Shown piece after piece: positions 36,276 through 44,900 of a stretch of 64,000 nt of DNA. How positions within the stretch are numbered: the first letter of the stretch is position 1; each line of letters begins with the position of its first letter. Under the pieces are notes generated by a model. It was not told the origin of the DNA and did no database searches. It worked only from the letters and a program-made list of their open reading frames with translations. The DNA lies in assembly GCF_014200675.1 (NCBI RefSeq), contig NZ_JACHCI010000004.1, positions 371,673 to 435,672 of the forward strand, written 5' to 3'. This DNA is from Janthinobacterium saanense. Its GTDB lineage: Bacteria > Pseudomonadota > Gammaproteobacteria > Burkholderiales > Burkholderiaceae_D. The position numbers and the translations under genes were made by a program.

Positions 36276-36961
36276 GCAGGCGCGCCCTGGTCAGCGTGTT
36301 CGGCCGCCAGCGCCAGATGGCTGCTGACCTGGTCCATGCAGGCGGACAAACGTTGGTGGCAGCCTGCATCGACTTCATTGTCGCCCGCCTTGATGCGGCA
36401 TTCGCCAGCGTCCAGGCGCGCGTCGGCGATCAGGTTCCAGCGCTTGGCGCGCTTGGGATCGAGTTCGCTGATGCGTTTGAGTTCTTCGGGATTGAGGTAG
36501 ACGTCGATTTCTTCGCGGGTGGGCGGCATCGAGGCCAGGGTTTCATCGACCAGTGCCAGCAGTTGCACCGGTTGCAGCGCCAGTTCGGCGCGGATCACCT
36601 GGCGCGCCACCTTGGCCACCAGGTCGACCACTTCCTTGCGCTGGGCGGCGCGGTAATCGGCGCGCACTTTTTTCAGGTCGCGCAGAATCGCATCGACCGG
36701 GCGCGCCAGCTTGTCCAGCGCCACCAGGGTTTCATTGCGGCCTTCTTCGCGGCCTTGTACTACGCCGTCGCCGTGGCCAGAGTCATAGCCGTCCTGCTGG
36801 CCTTGCACCAGGCCCACTTCATAGCCGTCGCGCTGGCCTTGCTCAAAACCTTCCGAGACGGACGCCTGCCACTGGCCGTCCGTATCGTCGGAGGCCGTGC
36901 GCTGGCCGGCGGCGATGAATTGCGACAGCGGCGGAAAACGGTAGGAGCGGAAGTGCTTCAT
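36272..36961 (-). CDS. fliH: FliH, negative regulator of FliI
   Basis: The 229-residue protein starts MKHFRSYRFPPLSQF and has a Gly-rich central stretch of GxxxG-like repeats (QGQRDGYEVGLVQGQQDGYD, then SGHGDGVVQGREEGRNE) before a C-terminal FliH domain (about 110-215). FliH binds FliI and FliN. I chose ATG 36961, just upstream of the conserved N-terminus; it overlaps fliG by 4 bases. Confidence 0.92.
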   Translation of the reverse strand: MKHFRSYRFPPLSQFIAAGQRTASDDTDGQWQASVSEGFEQGQRDGYEVGLVQGQQDGYDSGHGDGVVQGREEGRNETLVALDKLARPVDAILRDLKKVRADYRAAQRKEVVDLVAKVARQVIRAELALQPVQLLALVDETLASMPPTREEIDVYLNPEELKRISELDPKRAKRWNLIADARLDAGECRIKAGDNEVDAGCHQRLSACMDQVSSHLALAAEHADQGAPA

Positions 36962-37998
36962 TCGATCACCGCTTCGGCAAACAGTTGTACTTCGATTTCG
37001 CCGGCGTCGGCCAGGCCCTTGACGGTGGCCATGATTTCCTGGCGCGTCTGCTCGATGCGCGACAGCGGCACGGGGCCGGAGCGGCGCATCATGTCTTCGA
37101 AGCTTTGCGCCTGGCGGCGCGGCATGGTTTTCAGCACGGCGTCGCGCACGGCCGGTTCGGCACCCTTGAGGGCAATCGCCCACTGTTCCATCGGCACGTC
37201 TTCCAGGATGCGCGTGAGCGTGACATCGCTTTGCGTGGCCAGGATCAGGAAGTCGTACATGCTCAGTTCGATTTCCGACACCACGTCCGGATCGTGGGCG
37301 CGCAGCAGTTCCACCAGCGCGGTGCGGTTGCCCGGCATGCGGTTCAGGATCTCGGCCGCCTGGCGTATGCCTTCCACGCTGGTGCTTTGCGTGTCCAGCG
37401 TGCCCAGGCAGCGGCCCACCAGCTCATCGAGTTCGATCAGCAGGTCGCGGTCGATCTCGTCCAGGCGCGCCAGGTTCAGCAAGACCAGGTCGCGGCCTTC
37501 GACGGGCAGGGCGTCGAGGATCTGGCCGGCCAGCGCTGGCGGCAAAAAGGCCAGGAACACCGCTTGCATCTGTATGTGTTCGTTGACGATGTATTCGGCC
37601 AGCCATTTTGGCGAAGCCCATTGCAAACGCGCCATTTTCGGACGGATGGCGTCGCCATAAATATTGTTCAGCACGCTGTTGGCGATGTCGCTGCCCAGCG
37701 CCATGTCCAGCGAGCGCTTCAGGTAGCTGCGCGAGGCGCCGTGCACGCCGCTTTGCTGGCGGTAATCGTCGAAGAAGGTTTGCATGGCCGTTTTCACGGC
37801 CTCGACCTTGATGCCGCTCATGCGCGACATCACTTGCGTCACTTCCAGCAGTTCTTCGCGCGACAGGCAGCGCAGCACGCCGGCCGCCTGTTCCTCGCCT
37901 ATGCTCAGTAGCACGATGGCCGCCTGTTCGACCGGGGTCAGGCTGACGCTTTCGTACTCAGGCGCGTCAGGGAAATTATTGTTGTTGAGTTCGGCCAT
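36958..37998 (-). CDS. fliG: FliG, motor switch protein
   Basis: The 346-residue protein has FliG N, middle and C domains: LTPVEQAAIVLLSIGEEQAA near the start and the torque helix region ALKGAEPAVRDAVLKTMPRR at the C-terminus. The EHPQ motif of the middle domain reads EHIQ (NEHIQMQAVFLAFLP). I chose ATG 37998, which overlaps the fliF stop by 23 bases. FliG transmits torque from the stator to the rotor. Confidence 0.94.
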   Translation of the reverse strand: MAELNNNNFPDAPEYESVSLTPVEQAAIVLLSIGEEQAAGVLRCLSREELLEVTQVMSRMSGIKVEAVKTAMQTFFDDYRQQSGVHGASRSYLKRSLDMALGSDIANSVLNNIYGDAIRPKMARLQWASPKWLAEYIVNEHIQMQAVFLAFLPPALAGQILDALPVEGRDLVLLNLARLDEIDRDLLIELDELVGRCLGTLDTQSTSVEGIRQAAEILNRMPGNRTALVELLRAHDPDVVSEIELSMYDFLILATQSDVTLTRILEDVPMEQWAIALKGAEPAVRDAVLKTMPRRQAQSFEDMMRRSGPVPLSRIEQTRQEIMATVKGLADAGEIEVQLFAEAVIE

Positions 37999-39685
37999 TT
38001 TTCTGCATCCATTGTTTGACGACTTCGGCGACACGCTCGGGTTCTTTTTCCGCCAGCACTTTCAGGTGGTCGACCATCACGTCGACGTCCGAACCGGGCG
38101 GCGGCAAGTTGTAGTTTTCCAGCAGCGGCACCACCGGCATGCTGCCGGCGGTAGCGGCACTTTCCAGTGCCGGCAAGCCATTGGCGCCCAGCGCGGTTGC
38201 GCCATCGGCGCCCGCTGCCGCACCATTGCCGGCCAGCGCCAGGGCTGGGTCCAGCTGTTTCAGGGCCGGCGGCGCCAGGCGCGTCGTCAGCAGGCGCATC
38301 AAGGGACGCAGGATCAGGAAGTAGCCGAGTACGGCGCCCAGTGCATACAGCAGCCAGCTGCTGAAATCGACGACGGTATCGCGCTCTTCCCACCATTGCG
38401 CCACAGGCGGCTTGGCAGGGAAGGCCAGTGCCGTCAGGCTCAGGCTATCGCCGCGCTGGGTGTTGATGCCCAGGCCGCTGCGCAACATCTTTTCGATATT
38501 TGCCAGCTCGGCCGCGGTCCAGCCGGTTTTTGGATTTGGTGCGGCGGCGCTGTTGAGCACCACGGCCACGCTGAGTTTTTCCAGGCGGCCACGGCTGCGC
38601 TTGATTTGCGTGATGCTGCGGTCGTAAGCGTACTGGCGCGTGGTGGCGTTCTTGCGGGCGCTGCCATCTTCGGGTGGCTTCGGTGCGTCGCCAGCGGCCG
38701 CAGGCGCGCCGGTCGGGGCCGGTACGGCCGCTGCGGGAGGGCGGTTCGACAGGCTGCCCGGGATGCCGGCCACGGTGCGGTTGCGTTCCTGCTCTTCACG
38801 CATCGCTTCGCTGGTCACCTTTGGTGCTTCGCCGTATTTTTCCAGTGTTTCTTCGACCCGGTCGTTATCGACGGCGGCCGTCACGCTCAATTTGAAATTG
38901 TCTTCGCCGAGGACGGGTCCCAGCAAGCCGGTGACGTTGCGGCGGATCTCATCCTGCACGCGCTTGGCGGCTTCATTGCCGGCGGCCGAGGCGTCGAAGC
39001 CATCGGTGAGGTCGATATGCGAAGAGAGCAGGTTGCCGGCCTGGTCGACCAGGCTGACGCGCGTCGGCGCCAGGCTGGCCACGCTGCCGGCCACCATATT
39101 GATCACGGCGGCGATCTGTTCCGGCGCCAGGGTACGGCCCGGTTTCAGCGCCACCACGATCGAGGCGGACGACTTGTCGCCATCGCTGGCCACGAAGGAG
39201 GTCGACTTGGCGATCGACAGATGCACGCGCGCCGAGGCGATCGCGTCCATGGTCATGATGCTTTGCGCCAGCTCGCCTTCCAGGCCGCGGCGGAAGCGCA
39301 CGTCCTGCACGAATTGCGACACGCCCAGCGGGTCATTCTTGTCCATCAATTCCAGGCCGGCCGGCAATTGCGCCGTCACGCCTTTCGAGGCCAGCAGCAT
39401 GCGCACGCGGCCCAGCATGGCGTCGGGCACCAGTACCTGGCCACTATCGGGGTGCAGACGATACGGAATATGTTCGGCGTCCAGGGTTGCCATCATGTCC
39501 GTCACCGCCACTTTTTCGCGCGCGCCGAACACTGGCTTGTAATTGGCCTGGTCGCGCCAGAAATACATGGTCACCATGGCGGTGATGCCAATGGCGAGCA
39601 CGACGATAGGAACCAGGTTCTTCAGCAAGGCGGGCGGGATGGTGGGCTGGGCGCCAGGGCGCCAGCGCGCAAAGGCGGACTTCAT
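37976..39685 (-). CDS. fliF: FliF, MS-ring protein
   Basis: The 569-residue protein has two membrane helices (about 25-45 and 428-450) and between them the ring-building motifs of the YscJ/FliF family: SQFVQDVRFRRGLEGELAQS, VHLSIAKSTSFV and ASIVVALKPGRTLAPEQIAA. A Pro/Ala/Gly-rich linker lies near 312-345. The C-terminal end (LLENYNLPPPG, then AEKEPERVAEVVKQWMQKNG) is the FliG-binding tail. I used ATG 39685; a GTG 12 bases upstream is possible. Confidence 0.95.
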   Translation of the reverse strand: MKSAFARWRPGAQPTIPPALLKNLVPIVVLAIGITAMVTMYFWRDQANYKPVFGAREKVAVTDMMATLDAEHIPYRLHPDSGQVLVPDAMLGRVRMLLASKGVTAQLPAGLELMDKNDPLGVSQFVQDVRFRRGLEGELAQSIMTMDAIASARVHLSIAKSTSFVASDGDKSSASIVVALKPGRTLAPEQIAAVINMVAGSVASLAPTRVSLVDQAGNLLSSHIDLTDGFDASAAGNEAAKRVQDEIRRNVTGLLGPVLGEDNFKLSVTAAVDNDRVEETLEKYGEAPKVTSEAMREEQERNRTVAGIPGSLSNRPPAAAVPAPTGAPAAAGDAPKPPEDGSARKNATTRQYAYDRSITQIKRSRGRLEKLSVAVVLNSAAAPNPKTGWTAAELANIEKMLRSGLGINTQRGDSLSLTALAFPAKPPVAQWWEERDTVVDFSSWLLYALGAVLGYFLILRPLMRLLTTRLAPPALKQLDPALALAGNGAAAGADGATALGANGLPALESAATAGSMPVVPLLENYNLPPPGSDVDVMVDHLKVLAEKEPERVAEVVKQWMQKNGRTQQQ

Positions 39686-39758
39686 GGTGGTTATCACTTG
39701 GGGTAACTTTCGCTGTGAGGCTGGGCGTGGATCTGGGCGTGGCGCTTGTGGATATTAC

Positions 39759-40097
39759 TTACAAAGGCAGCTTGATCAATTCGTCGACGGCGCCCATGAC
39801 TTTGTTGCGCACTTGCATCAACATGGAAAAGGACAGACTGGCTTCCTGGCTGGCCATCATGGCGCCGACCAGGTCGTCGCTCTTGCCGCTATCGACATCA
39901 CTCATTTTTTGCGCTGCCAGACGGTCATCGTTGTTGACCTTGTTGACGGCGTCTTTCATGCTTTGCGAAAAGGAGAAGCCCGATGGCTCTCCTGCGCCGA
40001 AGGTGGCTGCCGGCGCGATACTGTTGCCGAGTGCGCGCGCATCATTGCTTAATGCCGCCAGATCGGCCTTGATCAGACCTGCGAGTTCATTGCTCAT
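39759..40097 (-). CDS. fliE: FliE, MS ring-rod junction protein
   Basis: The 112-residue protein has the FliE C-terminal pattern: FSFSQSMKDAVNKVNNDDRL, then QEASLSFSMLMQVRNKVMGA. It connects the MS ring with the proximal rod. I chose ATG 40097, preceded by AGAGGG; the frame extends to 40130 but lacks a ribosome site. It opens the fliE-F-G-H-I-J run, divergent from fliM across a 570-base gap. Confidence 0.92.
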   Translation of the reverse strand: MSNELAGLIKADLAALSNDARALGNSIAPAATFGAGEPSGFSFSQSMKDAVNKVNNDDRLAAQKMSDVDSGKSDDLVGAMMASQEASLSFSMLMQVRNKVMGAVDELIKLPL

Positions 40098-40667
40098 CTT
40101 GCCCTCTATGTATATGCGATGCCGTATCAATCAGAATTACTGGTGTTGCAGTTCCAGCGTGCCGCAAGTATTACCGTGCCGCCATGCCTGGTCCAATGCC
40201 GAACCCATCAGTTTTATTAATTGCCACGCCACACTATGCGAGAACGTCTTTCAAGCAAATCACGCGATCGATTGCACAGACTATTTGCAAGGCCAGGGCC
40301 AGGAATAATTAACTGATGAGGGTTCTACAGGTGGCAATTATCGGGACTTAAAAACTGCCATAAAAAACGGTAATCAGGTAAGTGGAATGGCGCACTGCAA
40401 ATCTGAATTTTGTCGCTGTAAGCTTACCTCGAAGCAACTATAAAGTAAAGAGAGTATTGTCTCAAGGACTATTGATACATGGCAATATTTAAGGATTTCC
40501 TGTATTGTTCAGCACCGTAGTCATCTAGCATGCTGCATGATGCGCAATCGTTTGCTCCAAGCTGCTTTCAGCTGGCGGCAATGGCGGGAGATGATGTATT
40601 TACTGTATTTAATTTCGGGCGATCCGTATAATTTGTTCTGCCAACGCAATACCGACATGACCATTAC
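40098..40667. promoter_or_regulatory. 570-base divergent regulatory region between fliE and fliM
   Basis: This is the largest gene-free stretch in the window. It is more A+T-rich than its surroundings and has no credible coding frame on either strand. In Flag-2 loci the lafK regulator gene lies here, but I see no such gene or remnant. On the plus strand TATAAT at 40627-40632 is 36 bases before the fliM start; no good -35 partner exists at 17 bases (TGTATT). A GGCACG-like element on the minus strand near 40150 is 2 bases off sigma-54 spacing. Confidence 0.6.
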
Positions 40668-41552
40668 ATGACAACCCTTACCAAGACAGATCAAACCTTA
40701 CGCCATCAAGTCCTCGATTCCTGTCTGCTTGGACGTCCTGTCCATTTGCTGCATGTGTTCGGCGCGCAGTTGCGCGATGACTTGGCGGCGGCCCTGCGCC
40801 AGCCGATGAGCCGCCGTTACTGGGGTAGTTTCCAGATCGACGCAGTGACCTTGTCGCGCGTTGAGCAGGAAGACAGCAGCAACCGCTGGCTGAGCTTTGC
40901 CTCGTCCGCAGGCCAGGCGGGATTCAGCCTTGAGCGGCAAATACTTTTAAGCGTACTCAACTATCGCTATGGTAGTAGTGGCGCTGCCGGCGCCAAGAGT
41001 GCGCTGCCCGATCCTGCGCTGGTGCGCGTGACGGCGACCGAAGAGCGTTTGGCTGTGGTGCTCGGGCAACAACTGGTGAGCAGCCTGTTTGGCCGTATCA
41101 GCAAAAATCTGCACGCCGTCGGCAAGGCCGGCAGCGATGCCGCCAGTGACAGCACGGCGCAGTCGGGCGTGCATCCGGCGCGCGGCAGCTGGATCGTCAC
41201 GGTGTCCGTGAGCGACGTCGATGCCGGGCAGAGCGGTTCCTTCTGGTTTTCGCTTGATAAACGCCTGATGGCCGATGTGCTGCGTGGCTTGCTGCCTGAA
41301 CGCGCGCAGGCCAAGAAAGCCTTGCGCGGCAGCGTGCGCCCGCTGGCGTCGCGCCTGCAGGTGACGCTGGAAGGACGTTTGGTCAGCAAGCAGGTGCAAC
41401 TGGGCGCCTTGTTTGATTTGCGCGTGGGCGACGTGATACCCGTCAGCCTGAGCCGCACCGACGTGATGCTCGATGATTCCCGTTTATTTACTGCCGCTGT
41501 TTCCGAACACAAGGGCAAGCTCTGTTTAACCTCATTTGAAGATGTCGAATAA
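40668..41552 (+). CDS. fliM: FliM-like motor switch protein, divergent, without CheY-binding N-terminus
   Basis: The 294-residue protein has a FliM-like middle domain (about 15-190) and a C-terminal SpoA domain (about 220-292, ending VSEHKGKLCLTSFEDVE). It starts MTTLTKTDQTLRHQVLDSCL, with no LSQxEIDALL-type motif that would bind phospho-CheY, and is shorter than enteric FliM (334). Position before fliN supports fliM. The sequence looks between FliM and the YscQ-type C-ring proteins. The start has no clear ribosome site. It begins the fliM-N-P-Q-R-flhB-flhA transcript. Confidence 0.8.
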   Translation: MTTLTKTDQTLRHQVLDSCLLGRPVHLLHVFGAQLRDDLAAALRQPMSRRYWGSFQIDAVTLSRVEQEDSSNRWLSFASSAGQAGFSLERQILLSVLNYRYGSSGAAGAKSALPDPALVRVTATEERLAVVLGQQLVSSLFGRISKNLHAVGKAGSDAASDSTAQSGVHPARGSWIVTVSVSDVDAGQSGSFWFSLDKRLMADVLRGLLPERAQAKKALRGSVRPLASRLQVTLEGRLVSKQVQLGALFDLRVGDVIPVSLSRTDVMLDDSRLFTAAVSEHKGKLCLTSFEDVE

Positions 41553-41919
41553 TATGAATATGACCGATACCAACCAGAGCGAAACCCTGCTGGAAGACCT
41601 GGGCGATGACATGATCATCGACCAGGGCGACGTTGCCGACGTCTCCAGCACCCGTGCGCGGCGCGACATTCCGCAAATGATGCGCAAGATTCCCGTCACC
41701 CTGACGCTGGAAGTGGGCTCGGCCCGCATTTCACTCGAAGAGCTGATGGCCATCGGCCCCGAGAGCGTGATCGAGCTCGACATGCTGGCTGGCGAGCCGC
41801 TGGTGATCAAGGTCAATGGCACGCCGATCGGCCGTGCCGAAGTGGTAGTGGCCGGCGAAAATTACGGCCTGAAGGTAATCGACCTGGACGGCCTCAATCT
41901 CGACATGATGACAGCATGA
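41542..41919 (+). CDS. fliN: FliN, motor switch protein
   Basis: The 125-residue protein has an acidic N-terminus and a SpoA domain (about 45-122; IPVTLTLEVGSARISLEELM, then GEPLVIKVNGTPIGRAEVVV). It forms the base of the C ring and docks FliH. It overlaps fliM by 11 bases and the fliP start by 4. ATG 41542 and ATG 41554 are both possible starts; I used the first. Confidence 0.93.
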   Translation: MSNNMNMTDTNQSETLLEDLGDDMIIDQGDVADVSSTRARRDIPQMMRKIPVTLTLEVGSARISLEELMAIGPESVIELDMLAGEPLVIKVNGTPIGRAEVVVAGENYGLKVIDLDGLNLDMMTA

Positions 41920-42686
41920 AGCTGGCGGTACCCGGTGTGACCCGGCGCCGCGCAGTGCTGGCGGCGGGCTTGCTCGCGCCTGTGCTGATGCTGTGCTGCG
42001 CCTCGGCTGGCGCGCAGGATTTATTGGGCGGTATCGTGCCCGGCGCGAAGACCGACCTGACTGTCAAGACGCAAGTGCTGGTCGTCATGACCTTGCTCGG
42101 CTTGCTGCCGGTGATGGTCATGATGATGACCAGTTTTACCCGTTTCGTGATCGTATTGTCCTTGCTGCGCCAGGCCCTGGGCCTGCAGCAGGGCTTGCCC
42201 AACCGTATCGTTACCGGCATCGCCCTGATCCTCACCTTGCTGGTGATGCGCCCGGTTGGCGACCAGGTGTGGAAAGACGCCTTCGTGCCTTACGACCGCG
42301 ACCAGATCGGCATGCAGGAAGCCTTGAAGATCGCCGAAGTGCCGATTTCGCGCTTCATGCTGGCGCAGACCAGCAAGGCTGCGCTGGCGCAGATCGCCCA
42401 CCTGGCCGGCGAGCCGTCGACCATGCGCCCGCAAGACCATAGCTTCACGGTCAAGCTGGCGGCGTTTGTCTTGTCCGAACTCAAGACGGCTTTCCAGATA
42501 GGCTGCATGCTGTTCATTCCCTTTTTGATCATCGACCTGGTGGTGGCGTCCGTCTTGATGGCGATGGGGATGATGATGCTCTCGCCGCTGGTCATCTCGC
42601 TGCCGTTCAAGCTGCTGCTGTTCGTGCTGGTCGATGGCTGGACCCTGACCGTCAACACGCTGGTCACCAGCATACAGGCGTATTGA
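41916..42686 (+). CDS. fliP: FliP, export gate membrane protein
   Basis: The 256-residue protein has an N-terminal cleavable hydrophobic signal (about 10-31, AAGLLAPVLMLCCASAGA) and the FliP signature: MTSFTRFVIVLSLLRQALGL and IVTGIALILTLLVMRPVG, with SELKTAFQIGCMLFIPFLII near the C-terminus. It forms the core of the export channel with FliQ and FliR. It directly follows fliN with no fliO between, as in Flag-2 loci. Confidence 0.97.
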   Translation: MKLAVPGVTRRRAVLAAGLLAPVLMLCCASAGAQDLLGGIVPGAKTDLTVKTQVLVVMTLLGLLPVMVMMMTSFTRFVIVLSLLRQALGLQQGLPNRIVTGIALILTLLVMRPVGDQVWKDAFVPYDRDQIGMQEALKIAEVPISRFMLAQTSKAALAQIAHLAGEPSTMRPQDHSFTVKLAAFVLSELKTAFQIGCMLFIPFLIIDLVVASVLMAMGMMMLSPLVISLPFKLLLFVLVDGWTLTVNTLVTSIQAY

Positions 42687-42959
42687 ATGCTGACCCCTGA
42701 AGTTGCCGTTGACCTGATTATTGAAGCGCTGCGCATCGTCATGCTGCTGGTGGTGATTTTGGTCGTTCCCGGTTTGCTGACGGGCCTGGTGGTGGCGCTG
42801 GTGCAGGCCGCCACGCAGATCAACGAGCAAACCCTGAGCTTTTTGCCGCGCCTGCTGGTGACCTTGCTGGCCCTGATACTGGCCGGACGCTGGATGTCTG
42901 GCTATCTGATGGATTATTGCGTTTCCATTTTTCAGCGCGCGGCCACCCTGGTCGGATAG
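42687..42959 (+). CDS. fliQ: FliQ, export gate membrane protein
   Basis: The 90-residue protein has two membrane helices (about 12-36 and 52-72) with VVALVQAATQINEQTLSFLP between them, the FliQ family signature. It begins immediately after the fliP stop, so the two genes are translationally coupled. Confidence 0.96.
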   Translation: MLTPEVAVDLIIEALRIVMLLVVILVVPGLLTGLVVALVQAATQINEQTLSFLPRLLVTLLALILAGRWMSGYLMDYCVSIFQRAATLVG

Positions 42960-42970
42960 CGCGGCGCGCC

Positions 42971-43771
42971 ATGGATCAGATTTTCAATCAGGTACTGCCG
43001 TTTCTGCTGGCTGTGTGGTGGCCGTTCTGCCGCATCCTGGCCATGCTCAGCGCCTCGCCGGTGATCGGTGACGCAATGGTGCCGACGCCGGTGCGCGTGC
43101 TGCTGTCATTGATACTGGCGATCTTGATGCTGCCGGTGATGCAGGCCTCGGGCGCCTCGCAGGAATTGCTGAAGATCGATCCGTTTTCGCTGTACGCCGT
43201 GGTGGCCACCCTGGAGCAGGCCGTGATCGGCTTCATCCTGGGGTTGGCGTTTCACTTTGCGATGTCCGTCATGTCGGTGCTCGGTTATATGATATCGAGC
43301 CAGGTGGGCTTTTCCATGGCCATCATGAACGATCCGCTGAACGGTACGTCCTCGGACGTGATTTCCGGCTTGCTCAGCATCATGTGCATGATCGTCTTCT
43401 TTGCCGTCGATGGCCACCTGGTGCTGACGGGCGTGATCGGCGCCAGTTTCAATGCCTGGCCGGTGGGGCAGGGCTATGGGCCGCTACTGCTGCAGACGGT
43501 CGCCTACAACGTGGCGTGGATCTTCGCCGCCGCCATGCTGCTGGCCTTGCCGATCGTATTTTCTACCATGGTGGTGCAGCTGGGGTTTGGTTTCCTCAAC
43601 CGCGTGGCGCCGTCGCTGAACCTGTTTTCGCTGGGTTTTTCCATGATTACCATGTTCGGCCTGCTGATGCTGTCGCAGATCGTGAAATTCATACCGGAAC
43701 ACTATATCGCCATGACCAACCGCGTGCTGGACATGATCACCGAACAGATGAGGATCGCGCATGGCGGATAG
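42971..43771 (+). CDS. fliR: FliR, export gate membrane protein
   Basis: The 266-residue protein has six hydrophobic segments and FliR features: FCRILAMLSASPVIGDAMVP, GFILGLAFHFAMSVMSVLGY and a GFGFLNRVAPSLNLFSLGFS C-terminal stretch. I chose ATG 42971, 11 bases after fliQ. It overlaps the flhB start by 11 bases. Confidence 0.95.
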   Translation: MDQIFNQVLPFLLAVWWPFCRILAMLSASPVIGDAMVPTPVRVLLSLILAILMLPVMQASGASQELLKIDPFSLYAVVATLEQAVIGFILGLAFHFAMSVMSVLGYMISSQVGFSMAIMNDPLNGTSSDVISGLLSIMCMIVFFAVDGHLVLTGVIGASFNAWPVGQGYGPLLLQTVAYNVAWIFAAAMLLALPIVFSTMVVQLGFGFLNRVAPSLNLFSLGFSMITMFGLLMLSQIVKFIPEHYIAMTNRVLDMITEQMRIAHGG

Positions 43772-44900
43772 CAGCACGGGTGATAAAACAGAAAAGGCGT
43801 CACAGCAGAAGCTGAAGAAGTCGCGCCAGGAAGGGCAGGTGGTGCGTTCGCGCGACCTGTCGACGGCGCTGGGCATTTTGATCAGCATGAAGTTGTTCGT
43901 CTATTTGTTGCCTGGCTATCTGGAAACATTCCGTGAATTGTTTGCCATGTCCTTCATGCCGCTCGATAGTACCGGTGCGCTCGACAACGCCATGTCGATG
44001 GCGTTTACCACCTCGGTAGGCTTGCTGATCAAGATGATCGTGCCGCTGTTTTGCGTGCCCTTGTTCGTCGTGCTCGGCTCCCTGATTCCAGGCGGCTGGG
44101 TCATCAGCACCAAGAACTGGATGCCCAAGCTGGAACGCATGAGCCCGGCCAAGAACCTGGGGCGGCTCATTACGCCCAAGCATGGTTTCGAATTCCTGAT
44201 TTCCATCGCCAAGGCGGTGGTGCTGTGCATGGTGCTGGTGCATGTCAGCCGCTCCAGCCTGTCGCAATACGTCGATTTGCAGCACCGGCCCTTGCAGCAA
44301 GCCATGCTCGATGGCTCCGGCCTGATGCTCGACAGCCTGATGGCGCTGATCTTTGTGTTTGTCCTGTTTGCCATCATCGACGTGCCGGCGCAGGCATTTT
44401 TCTTTGCCCGCAACCAGCGCATGAGCAAGAAGGATGTAAAGGAAGAACACAAGACCAGCGAAGGCCGGCCTGAAGTGCGCCAGCGCATCCGCCAGTTGCA
44501 GCAGCAGCTGGGCCGGCGCAGCGTGCGCAAAACCGTTCCTGGCGCCGACGTGGTGATCGTCAATCCCGAGCATTACGCCGTGGCGCTCAAGTATGACCAG
44601 GACCGCGCAGAGGCGCCGTTTGTCGTCGCCAAGGGTGTCGACGAAATGGCGCTGTATATCAAGCAGGTGGCCAGGGAACATGATATCGAGACACTGGAAT
44701 TGCCGCCGCTGGCGCGCGCCATCTATAACACCAGCCAGGTGCAGCAGCAGATTCCCGTGCAGCTGTACCAGGCTGTCTCGCAAGTGCTGAACTACATCTT
44801 GCAACTGAAAGCATTCCGTTCTGGGCAGCGTGCTGCCCAGCCCCCATTTCCTAACGAGGTGCTTGTGCCATCTCATCTGAGCGAGGTTGTACCGACATGA
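43761..44900 (+). CDS. flhB: FlhB, export switch protein
   Basis: The 379-residue protein has four membrane helices (about 33-52, 85-110, 145-165 and 190-212) and a cytoplasmic C-terminal domain. The autocleavage site normally NPTH reads NPEH here (Asn268-Pro269-Glu270-His271). The N-terminus has the usual EKASQQKLKKSRQEGQVVRS motif. FlhB switches export from hook to filament substrates with FliK. It overlaps flhA by 4 bases. Confidence 0.94.
   Translation: MADSSTGDKTEKASQQKLKKSRQEGQVVRSRDLSTALGILISMKLFVYLLPGYLETFRELFAMSFMPLDSTGALDNAMSMAFTTSVGLLIKMIVPLFCVPLFVVLGSLIPGGWVISTKNWMPKLERMSPAKNLGRLITPKHGFEFLISIAKAVVLCMVLVHVSRSSLSQYVDLQHRPLQQAMLDGSGLMLDSLMALIFVFVLFAIIDVPAQAFFFARNQRMSKKDVKEEHKTSEGRPEVRQRIRQLQQQLGRRSVRKTVPGADVVIVNPEHYAVALKYDQDRAEAPFVVAKGVDEMALYIKQVAREHDIETLELPPLARAIYNTSQVQQQIPVQLYQAVSQVLNYILQLKAFRSGQRAAQPPFPNEVLVPSHLSEVVPT

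Noticed and set aside
37784..39706. A 640-codon plus-strand open frame opposite fliF and fliG
   Set aside because: It is antisense to two well-supported genes, has His/Gln/Gly-rich content typical of reverse frames in high-GC DNA and no family features.
40141..40170. Sigma-54-like element on the minus strand upstream of fliE (GGCACG then TGCA)
   Set aside because: The GG to GC spacing is 12 bases instead of 10, so it is unlikely to work as a sigma-54 promoter.
42917..42970. An earlier fliR start at 42917
   Set aside because: The extra 18 residues overlap fliQ and are not seen in FliR; ATG 42971 fits better.
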